Below are positions 57,795 through 64,000 of a stretch of 64,000 nt of DNA, piece by piece; within the stretch, counting starts at the first letter, position 1; every line of letters starts with the position of its first letter. The stretch lies in assembly GCF_047237965.1 (NCBI RefSeq), contig NZ_JBDFLX010000001.1:1426001-1490000 (forward strand). The letters are read 5' to 3'. The DNA is from Noviherbaspirillum_A sp047237965. GTDB taxonomy: Bacteria > Pseudomonadota > Gammaproteobacteria > Burkholderiales > Burkholderiaceae_D. The notes below the pieces were generated by a model. It worked only from the letters and a program-made list of their open reading frames with translations, was not told the DNA's origin and searched no databases. Both the position numbers and the translations under genes were made by a program.

Positions 57795-58468
57795 GACTTG
57801 GCTCCGGCCGAGGTCTTGGTAGCGGCGGGCGCCGGCGCCGGAGCCGGGGCCGGCATCGGCGCGGTCGCATTGGCGTTCGGCGCGCGGCCGTAGGCGGTGC
57901 CCCAGCCCCACACTTCGCTACCCTTGCCGCGACGCAGCACGCGGTTGCGGAAGATGTCCGCCACCACGTCGCCGTCGCCGCCCAGCAGCGCCTTGGTCGA
58001 GCACATTTCGGCGCAGGCCGGCAGCTTGCCTTCGGCCAGGCGGTTGCGGCCGTATTTCTCGAACTCCGCATGCGAGCCGTCGGCTTCCGGGCCGCCGGCG
58101 CAGAAGGTGCACTTGTCCATCTTGCCGCGCAGGCCGAAGGTGCCATTGGACGGGAACTGCGGCGCGCCGAACGGGCAGGCATACGAGCAGTAGCCGCAGC
58201 CGATGCAGATGTCCTTGTCGTGCAGCACCACGCCTTCGTCGGTGCGGTAGAAGCAGTCGACCGGGCACACTGCCATGCAGGGCGCGTCGGAGCAGTGCAT
58301 GCAGGCCACCGAGATCGACTTTTCCTGGCCGATCACGCCGTCGTTGATGGTCACCACGCGGCGCCGGTTCACGCCCCAGGGCACCTCATGCTCGTTCTTG
58401 CACGCGGTCACGCAGCTGTTGCACTCGATGCAGCGCTCCGCGTCGCAGATGAATTTCATTCTTGCCAT
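57791..58468 (-). CDS. fdhB: Formate dehydrogenase beta subunit (4Fe-4S)
   Basis: A 225-residue electron-transfer subunit with four 4Fe-4S clusters: CIECNSCVTACKNE (residues 13-26), CMHCSDAPCMAVCPVDC, CIGCGYCSYACPFG and a split CTFC...CAEMC pair. It would link the alpha-subunit cofactor to the cytochrome b subunit. There is no C-terminal membrane helix as in FdnH; instead the tail is Pro/Ala-rich. It lies directly after the alpha subunit gene. Confidence 0.95.
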   Translation of the reverse strand: MARMKFICDAERCIECNSCVTACKNEHEVPWGVNRRRVVTINDGVIGQEKSISVACMHCSDAPCMAVCPVDCFYRTDEGVVLHDKDICIGCGYCSYACPFGAPQFPSNGTFGLRGKMDKCTFCAGGPEADGSHAEFEKYGRNRLAEGKLPACAEMCSTKALLGGDGDVVADIFRNRVLRRGKGSEVWGWGTAYGRAPNANATAPMPAPAPAPAPAATKTSAGAKS

Positions 58469-58505
58469 TTGCTATTCCTCTTTATTCGCTGTTGGCTACG
58501 CCGCA

Positions 58506-61472
58506 TCAGGCCACGATCTTTTCGATGTTGCAGATGGTGGTTTTGGTTTCCTGCATCATCGTCACCACGTCATAACCGTAGGTGGTGGCGGTATTGACCG
58601 CCTCGCCGCGCACGATAGGCGACGCGCCTTCCGGGTAGTACTCCTTCATGTCGCGGCCCTGCCACCAGCCGGAGAAGTGGAAGGGAATGAACGCAGTGTC
58701 CGGGCCAACTCGCGGCGTCACCAGCGCCTTGACCTTGATGCGCGCGCCAGTCGGCGTGGCCACGATCACGTATTCGCCATCACGGATGCCGCGGTCGGCT
58801 GCCGCCTTCGGGTTGATCTCCACGAAGTTTTCCTGCTGCAGTTCGGCCAGCCACGGATTGGAGCGGGTTTCCTCGCCGCCGCCCTCGTACTCGACCAGGC
58901 GGCCAGAGGTCAGGATGATGGGGAATTTCTCGTACAGCTTCTGCTCGACGTTCTTGTCCTGCACCGACTTGTACAGCGTCGGCATGCGCCAGAACGCCTT
59001 CTTGTCGTCATGCGTCGGATACTTGGCGACCAGGTCGGGCCGGGTGCCGTACAGCGGCTCGCGATGCTTCGGAATCGGGTCCGGGAAGTTCCAGACCACG
59101 GCGCGCGCCTTGGCATTGCCGAACGGATGCACGCCATGCACCTTCATCGTCACGCGCTGGATGCCGCCGGACAGGTCGGTCTTCCAGTTCTTGCCTTCGG
59201 CGGCCTTCTTCTCCGCCTCGGTCAGGTCGTCCCACCAGCCCAGCTTCTTCAGCAGGATATGGTCGAACTCCGGGTAGCCGGTGGTGATGTCGGAGCCGAC
59301 CGAATGCGAGCCGTCCTCGGCCAGCAGGCTCACGCCGTCGCGCTCGACGCCGAAGTTGGCGCGGAAGGTGCCGCCGCCATCCATCACGTGCTTGGTGGTG
59401 TCATACAGGTTGGGCGAGCCCGGATGCTTCATTTCCGGCGTGCCGAAGCACGGCCATGGCAGGCCGAAATAGTCGCCGGTAATGTCGTAGCCGGTCGCCG
59501 CGTCCTTGCCGCCCTTGGCGCGCAGGGTCTTCACGTCGAACAGGTGCATGTTGCGCATGTGCGCCTTCAGGCGCGTCGGCGACTGGCCGGTATAGCCAAT
59601 GGTCCAGGTGCCGCGGTTGATCTCTTCCAGCATCGACTCCGGTTCCGGCTCCATCATGCCGCCCTTGCCCGGCACCAGCTTGATCTTGGCCACCAGCTCC
59701 TTGGCGAAGCCCAGCTTTTCCGCCAGTTGGTACATGATCATGTGGTCGGTACGGGACTCGAACAGCGGCTCGATGACCTTCTCGCGCCATTGCACCGAGC
59801 GGTTCGACGCGGTGGCCGAACCCGAGGTCTCGAACTGGGTGGCAGCCGGCAGCAGATACACCGCGCGGTTGGGGTTCAATTCCTGGCCGTCGACCTTCAT
59901 CGCCGCCATGGCCGCGGTGGCCGACGGATACGGGTCGATCACCACCAGCAGGTCCAGCTTGTCGAAGGCCTTCTTCATTTCCAGGCCGCGGGTCTGCGAG
60001 TTCGGCGCATGGCCCCAGAACACCATTGCCTTGACATTGCTGTCCTGGTCGATCATCTCATTCTTTTCCAGCACCGCATCGACCCAGCGAGACACCGTGG
60101 TGCCGGACTTTTCCATCATGGCCTGCGAGGCGAACTGCTTCTTCACCCACTCATAGTCCACGCCCCAGACATTGCACCAGTGCTTCCATGCGCCGGTGGC
60201 CAGGCCGTAATAGCCGGGCAGCGAATCCGGGTTGGGGCCGACGTCGGTCGCGCCCTGCACGTTGTCGTGGCCGCGGAAGATGTTGGTGCCGCCGCCGGCC
60301 ACGCCGACATTGCCCAGCGCCAGCTGCAGGATGCAGGAAGCGCGCACCATCGCATTGCCAATGGTGTGCTGGGTCTGGCCCATGCACCACACCACGGTCG
60401 AGGGCTTGTTCAGCGCCATCGTCTGCGCGGCCTTAAAGACTTCCGCTTCCGGCACGCCGCAGGCTTCCTCGACGCGCTCGGGCGTCCATTTCATTACTTC
60501 TTCCTTGACCGCTTCCATGCCGTAGACGCGGTCGTGGATGTACTTCTTGTCTTCCCAGCCGTTCTTGAAGATGTGGTACAGCATGCCGTACAGGTAGGGA
60601 ATGTCCGAGCCGGAACGGATGCGGATGTACTGGTCAGCCTTGGCCGCGGTGCGGGTGTAGCGCGGATCGACCACGATCATCTTGCAGCCGGTTTCCTTCG
60701 CATGCAGCATGTGCAGCATCGACACCGGATGCGCCTCGGCCGCGTTGGAGCCGATATACATCGCCGCCTTGGCGTTCTGCATATCGTTGTAGCTGTTGGT
60801 CATCGCGCCATAGCCCCAGGTGTTGGCAACGCCGGCCACCGTGGTGGAGTGGCAGATGCGGGCCTGGTGGTCGCAGTTGTTGGAGCCGAAGAAGGAAACG
60901 AACTTGCGCAGCAGCTGCGCCTGCTCGTTGTTGTGCTTGGACGAGCCGACCCAGAACACCGAGTCCGGGCCATTGGTCTTCTTCATGTCCAGCAGCTTGG
61001 CGGCGATCTCGGTATAGGCCACGTCCCAGCTGATGCGCTGGTATTTGCCGTTGACCAGCTTCATCGGGTATTTCAGGCGGTACTCACCATGGCCATGCTC
61101 GCGCAGCGCCGCGCCCTTGGCGCAATGCGCGCCTAGGTTGATCGGCGAATCGAACACGGGCTCCTGGCGCACCCAGACGCCGTTCTCCACCACCGCGTCG
61201 ACAGCGCAGCCCACCGAGCAGTGGGTGCAGACGGTGCGGCGGACCTCGATCTTCGCGCCCGGCGCGCCGGACTTGGCGCCGTCGGCCGCATTGGACTTGC
61301 GGATCAGACCCAACTGCGCCGCCGCGATGCCGGCGCCTACGCCGATGCCGGAGCGCTTCAAGAACATGCGCCTGTCCATGGTCGGCAATGCGCGCGACAG
61401 GGTATCGGCCAGGCTGGATGAAAAACGCGTGTTCGAACGCTGGCCCGACTGGCCTTTGCGAGTCAACAGCAT
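58506..61472 (-). CDS. fdhA: Formate dehydrogenase alpha subunit (molybdopterin)
   Basis: The catalytic subunit oxidises formate to CO2 at a bis-MGD cofactor. The 988-residue precursor has a Tat motif MDRRMFLKRSG at residues 32-42, preceded by an unusual 31-residue leader, and a 4Fe-4S cluster from Cys82, 85, 89 and 117. The active-site residue is Cys207 (ARICHSTTVAG) where FdnG has selenocysteine. The C-terminal MopB domain is complete. ATG 61472 follows GAGGTGA. The Tat signal places the enzyme in the periplasm. Mo or W could be the metal. Confidence 0.95.
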   Translation of the reverse strand: MLLTRKGQSGQRSNTRFSSSLADTLSRALPTMDRRMFLKRSGIGVGAGIAAAQLGLIRKSNAADGAKSGAPGAKIEVRRTVCTHCSVGCAVDAVVENGVWVRQEPVFDSPINLGAHCAKGAALREHGHGEYRLKYPMKLVNGKYQRISWDVAYTEIAAKLLDMKKTNGPDSVFWVGSSKHNNEQAQLLRKFVSFFGSNNCDHQARICHSTTVAGVANTWGYGAMTNSYNDMQNAKAAMYIGSNAAEAHPVSMLHMLHAKETGCKMIVVDPRYTRTAAKADQYIRIRSGSDIPYLYGMLYHIFKNGWEDKKYIHDRVYGMEAVKEEVMKWTPERVEEACGVPEAEVFKAAQTMALNKPSTVVWCMGQTQHTIGNAMVRASCILQLALGNVGVAGGGTNIFRGHDNVQGATDVGPNPDSLPGYYGLATGAWKHWCNVWGVDYEWVKKQFASQAMMEKSGTTVSRWVDAVLEKNEMIDQDSNVKAMVFWGHAPNSQTRGLEMKKAFDKLDLLVVIDPYPSATAAMAAMKVDGQELNPNRAVYLLPAATQFETSGSATASNRSVQWREKVIEPLFESRTDHMIMYQLAEKLGFAKELVAKIKLVPGKGGMMEPEPESMLEEINRGTWTIGYTGQSPTRLKAHMRNMHLFDVKTLRAKGGKDAATGYDITGDYFGLPWPCFGTPEMKHPGSPNLYDTTKHVMDGGGTFRANFGVERDGVSLLAEDGSHSVGSDITTGYPEFDHILLKKLGWWDDLTEAEKKAAEGKNWKTDLSGGIQRVTMKVHGVHPFGNAKARAVVWNFPDPIPKHREPLYGTRPDLVAKYPTHDDKKAFWRMPTLYKSVQDKNVEQKLYEKFPIILTSGRLVEYEGGGEETRSNPWLAELQQENFVEINPKAAADRGIRDGEYVIVATPTGARIKVKALVTPRVGPDTAFIPFHFSGWWQGRDMKEYYPEGASPIVRGEAVNTATTYGYDVVTMMQETKTTICNIEKIVA

Positions 61473-61488
61473 GGGGGTCACCTCGAAA

Positions 61489-61683
61489 TTAGATAGTGGT
61501 AGTGCGGTAGTACTTCTTGACGTGCTCGCTTAAGCGATAGCTATTGCCTTCCGGCTCGGCAGGCTGCTCGGCGATGGCTTCGGCGACGTTGGCGGGGGCC
61601 AGTTTGGCTGCCACGCCCGCGGCTGCAACCAGCCCCAGACCCGCGAAAAAACTCCTGCGCGCGATTTTTTTCTGTTCGGACAT
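61489..61683 (-). CDS. 64-residue Tat-signal protein of the formate dehydrogenase cluster
   Basis: A tiny protein with the Tat signal ARRSFFAGLGLVAAAGVAA (residues 8-26) and a short charged tail ending SEHVKKYYRTTTI. CAGGAAGACATC gives a good ribosome site. It directly precedes the alpha subunit gene. Such FdhX-like ORFs recur in betaproteobacterial formate dehydrogenase operons; role unknown, perhaps assembly. Confidence 0.8.
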   Translation of the reverse strand: MSEQKKIARRSFFAGLGLVAAAGVAAKLAPANVAEAIAEQPAEPEGNSYRLSEHVKKYYRTTTI

Positions 61684-61862
61684 GATGTCTTCCTGGTAGT
61701 AGTGCGTGGTTGTGTCTTTGTTATTTTTATGGCGCCACGCAGGGCGATGAAATGACTGTCTTATTTATACAAATCTTGACCTGTCGCATTGTAGGTCGAA
61801 AATAAACAAATGCAACGGAGAAATGCACTCAACAGTACGCGATTGTGGAAAATACGTAGAGA

Positions 61863-61880
61863 CATGAAACGCATTTCATG
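61863..61880. promoter_or_regulatory. Perfect inverted repeat before the fdh genes
   Basis: CATGAAA (61863-61869) and TTTCATG (61874-61880) form a perfect 7-base inverted repeat with a 4-base centre (CGCA). It is suited to a dimeric regulator and lies about 180 bases upstream of the 64-residue Tat protein start. Confidence 0.4.
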
Positions 61881-61884
61881 TTGC

Positions 61885-61906
61885 GGCGCCGCAAAATTGC
61901 GGCGCC
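61885..61906 (-). terminator. GC-rich hairpin after the chaperone gene
   Basis: GGCGCCGCAA (61885-61894) and TTGCGGCGCC (61897-61906) are perfect 10-base arms with two bases between them; as RNA a 9-pair stem with a 4-base loop. It lies 11 bases past the chaperone stop. The downstream sequence lacks a T run, so it may attenuate or protect rather than fully terminate. Confidence 0.45.
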
Positions 61907-61916
61907 AGGCAGGCGC

Positions 61917-62537
61917 CTAGCTCATGTCGAACGCCTGCATCTCGACTTCGAAGAAGGTCTGCGCAAGTCCCGTCACCACGCGGTAAAAACGGGCTTGCGG
62001 GTGCGCGGCGATGGCTTCGCACAATGGCATCACCCACGGCTGCAGGTGCGTGGCGAAGAATCGCTTCTGCCCGGCGATGCCCACAGGGGCAATTTCATTG
62101 GACGCAATCAAATAGCGCATGACTTCGCACAGCATGGCGATATGGTCCTCGCTCTCGGTGACCGATGCGTCGCGCTCAAGGCCGAGTTCGGCCAGGTCGG
62201 TGCGCAATGCCGCCAGCGGCTTTTCCATCAGGAAGCCCGACAGGTAGTAGGAGCCGTACAGCATCACCTCCGGCTTGCCCACGCCGATGAAGAGCGATTC
62301 GTATTCATCCCGCAGGCTTTCCGCATCGGCCTCGCGGCAGGCTGCCACCAGGCCGGCCCATGCCTGCTCCAGCACGCCCTCGCCCTCGCTGCGGGCAGAA
62401 GCGATGGTATCGATCAGGTCCTGCGAAGGCGGCGCCGCGTACAGCGTGGCCAGCAGGCCGTACAGGTCTGCGCGGGCGGTTTCCTCGCCACGGTCGGCGG
62501 ATTCGAATCTGATCGGCTGGGAACTGCTCATGGACAT
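61917..62537 (-). CDS. TorD/DmsD-family chaperone for formate dehydrogenase
   Basis: A 206-residue all-helical protein of the molecular-chaperone family for molybdoenzymes that bind Tat signals until the cofactor is inserted. Typical parts are RADLYGLLATLYAAPPS near the start, DEYESLFIGVGKPEVMLYGS and the C-terminal FFATHLQPWVMP. It should serve the alpha subunit in this cluster. It lies between the ferredoxin gene and the enzyme genes. Confidence 0.85.
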   Translation of the reverse strand: MSMSSSQPIRFESADRGEETARADLYGLLATLYAAPPSQDLIDTIASARSEGEGVLEQAWAGLVAACREADAESLRDEYESLFIGVGKPEVMLYGSYYLSGFLMEKPLAALRTDLAELGLERDASVTESEDHIAMLCEVMRYLIASNEIAPVGIAGQKRFFATHLQPWVMPLCEAIAAHPQARFYRVVTGLAQTFFEVEMQAFDMS

Positions 62538-62559
62538 CGTCTTTCTCGGACTGCGGCGC

Positions 62560-64000
62560 TCAGTGCGGCCGCTTCAGGCTGGTAATGGTTGCTTCGGTCT
62601 TGTTTTCCATCATGTCCACCACACGGCAGTCGCCGCACATCTTGATGCGGTTGATGTTGCCGGCGAACGCGCCATGCAGGGACAGCTTGGACACCATGTT
62701 CTCGATCATCTGCAGCGTGCCGAACGGCGCATTGCAGCGGATGCAGTGGAAGGGCTGTGCCTCGTTGAGCACCACCGGCTGGCGCGCCGCCTCGGTCAGC
62801 AGCAGGCGCGGCGCCAGGCTGATCGCGTTCTCCGGGCATGTCTTCTCGCACAGGCCGCACTGCACGCAGTTCTTTTCCACGAAGCGCAATTGCGGCGAAT
62901 TGGCATTGTCCATCAGCGCCGACTCGGGACAGGCGCCGACGCAGGACATGCACAGCGTGCAGGCATCCCTGTTGACGATGACCTGGCCATACAGCGCGCC
63001 AGCCGGCAGCGCGATCTGGTCGGGCTTTTGCGGCGCGTTCTTCAGCAGATGGTCCAGCGCCAGGTCCAGGGTGCCGCGCTTTTCGGCTGCGGCATTGAAG
63101 CCGGCCCGCCGTTCCGGCGCCTGGGCCGGCGCGAGCGCCGCCAGGCCGGCATCGAGCCCGGTTGCCGTATCGGCGCGCAGCAGCGAGAAGTGCACGCCTT
63201 CATAACCCAGGCCACCGACGATGGTTTGCGCCACCGCCATCTGCGCCTGCAGCGCATCGACATACTGCGGCGCTTCCTGGCTGGTGATCAGCACGGTGAT
63301 ATTGGTCGCGCCATAGGCGATGGCCGACAGCCACAGGTCGAGCCCGGTGGCGGCGGCATGATGCATGCCGACCGGGATCACCCGCGCCGGCACGCCATGC
63401 AGGCGGCCGCCGGCGCGCGCCATGCGCCCCAGCTGGCCCAGCAGTTCGGCGCCGCGCTCATGGCCATGCAGCAGCAGCGCCGGCGCCTTGCCGCCGGCGC
63501 TGAAATAGGTTGACAGCAGGGTCTTGAAGCGGCGCGCCGTATCCGGCGCACGCGGATAGGCATAGGTCAGCGCGCCGGACGGGCATACCGTGGTGCAGGC
63601 GCCGCAACCCACGCACAGGTTGGGATTGACCTTAATCAGGTTGCCATCGTGGCTGACGGCCTCGGCCGAGCAGACGTCGATGCAGGCGGTGCAGCCGACC
63701 TTGCCATTGCGACCGTGGGCGCACAGCTTGTCCTTGTAGGAGAAAAACTTGGGCTTTTCGAACTCGCCTACCATCTGCGCCAGCTTGAGCGCCGCCTCGG
63801 CCTGCGCCATCTCGCTGGCGCCGGGCGCGAAATAGCCCTGTGGCGGCTGGTGCATGGAAAGAAGCGGCGTGTCCGACAGGTCCAACACCAGGTCGTAGCT
63901 GCCTTCGCGCGCCGTGTCTTCCCGCATGAAGTCGATGGCGCCGATCGCGCCGCATGCCTTGGTGCAGTCGCGATGCGAGGTGCACTTGCTCATGTCGATC
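62560..64000 (-). CDS. Multi-cluster 4Fe-4S ferredoxin protein, N-terminus outside window
   Basis: The frame is open to the right edge, and the first methionine at 63993 is followed immediately by a cysteine cluster motif, so the start lies beyond the window. At least 479 residues are present. Cysteine groups: CTSHRDCTKACGAIGA, CAHGRNGKVGCTACIDVC, CVGCGACTTVCPSGAL, CTLCMSCVGACPESAL and CVQCGLCEKTCPENAI, then a C-terminal pair CIRC...CGDC that may bind another metal. A domain without cysteines lies between the third and fourth groups. It is next to the chaperone and formate dehydrogenase genes and could deliver electrons or aid maturation. Confidence 0.8.
   Translation of the reverse strand, partial: IDMSKCTSHRDCTKACGAIGAIDFMREDTAREGSYDLVLDLSDTPLLSMHQPPQGYFAPGASEMAQAEAALKLAQMVGEFEKPKFFSYKDKLCAHGRNGKVGCTACIDVCSAEAVSHDGNLIKVNPNLCVGCGACTTVCPSGALTYAYPRAPDTARRFKTLLSTYFSAGGKAPALLLHGHERGAELLGQLGRMARAGGRLHGVPARVIPVGMHHAAATGLDLWLSAIAYGATNITVLITSQEAPQYVDALQAQMAVAQTIVGGLGYEGVHFSLLRADTATGLDAGLAALAPAQAPERRAGFNAAAEKRGTLDLALDHLLKNAPQKPDQIALPAGALYGQVIVNRDACTLCMSCVGACPESALMDNANSPQLRFVEKNCVQCGLCEKTCPENAISLAPRLLLTEAARQPVVLNEAQPFHCIRCNAPFGTLQMIENMVSKLSLHGAFAGNINRIKMCGDCRVVDMMENKTEATITSLKRPH

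Larger units (their letters stand above)
61684..61916. other. A/T-rich gap with hairpins between the chaperone and the formate dehydrogenase genes
   Basis: The minus strand reads from the chaperone stop through a GC hairpin (61885-61906), an inverted repeat (61863-61880) and an A/T-rich part with a TATAAA (61769-61764) but a poor -35. It probably carries the promoter and control sites of the fdh operon, or attenuates read-through. Confidence 0.45.

Noticed and set aside
60845..60865. Selenocysteine codon in the formate dehydrogenase alpha subunit
   Set aside because: The active-site codon encodes Cys207; there is no in-frame TGA at that position.
58275..61136. Long plus-strand frame opposite the formate dehydrogenase alpha subunit
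   Set aside because: No family features; the minus strand encodes the complete enzyme.

Overview
The window looks like chromosomal DNA of a high-GC betaproteobacterium, most likely order Burkholderiales and family Oxalobacteraceae (Herbaspirillum/Noviherbaspirillum-like). This rests on gene order and protein style: the rpsB-tsf-pyrH-frr-uppS-cdsA-dxr-rseP-bamA-skp-lpxD-fabZ-lpxA-lpxB-rnhB run, ppsA divergent from ppsR, and the dapC-dapD-pilU-yffB-dapE cluster. The family name is an inference; no rRNA or tRNA gene was seen.

Layout. 1-1500: right end of a lower-GC integrative element carrying a tyrosine recombinase, which has cut off the 3' half of an SPFH/stomatin gene that sits behind nfeD. 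1990-8154: nfeD-type gene, ppsA/ppsR (PEP synthase and its kinase/phosphorylase), a small membrane protein and a serine hydrolase. 8155-23475 (minus strand): the translation / isoprenoid / outer-membrane-biogenesis / lipid A block, with many 1-4 base start-stop overlaps, read from a strong promoter before rpsB and with hairpin signals after rpsB and tsf. 23776-27939 (plus): map, glnD and an RluF-like pseudouridine synthase. 27981-37587 (mostly minus): an alpha/beta hydrolase, def, galU, ligA, a ZipA-like gene, and smc. 37839-47642 (mostly plus): lysine/diaminopimelate genes (dapC, dapD, dapE) with pilU and yffB embedded, then prmB, a YheS-type ABC-F ATPase and a DUF2520 protein.

47719-53026 (minus) is the accessory island of most interest. 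It holds three related genes of unrecognised family that share three modules in different combinations: A+C, A+B, and A+B+Thr-rich linker+C. The C module carries motifs that suggest a macrodomain/PARG-like fold, possibly circularly permuted. They look like a lineage-specific, probably secreted, effector family, but export and function are inference.

53672-64000 (minus) is a respiratory formate dehydrogenase locus: a TupBC-like oxyanion ABC transporter without its binding protein, fdhD, a small exported protein, the cytochrome b (gamma) subunit, a small lipoprotein, the Fe-S beta subunit, the molybdopterin alpha subunit with a Tat signal and a cysteine active site, a 64-residue Tat-signal protein, a TorD-like chaperone and a multi-cluster ferredoxin that runs off the right edge. 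The transporter could supply the metal, FdhD and the chaperone mature the enzyme, and alpha-beta-gamma would pass electrons from periplasmic formate to quinone.
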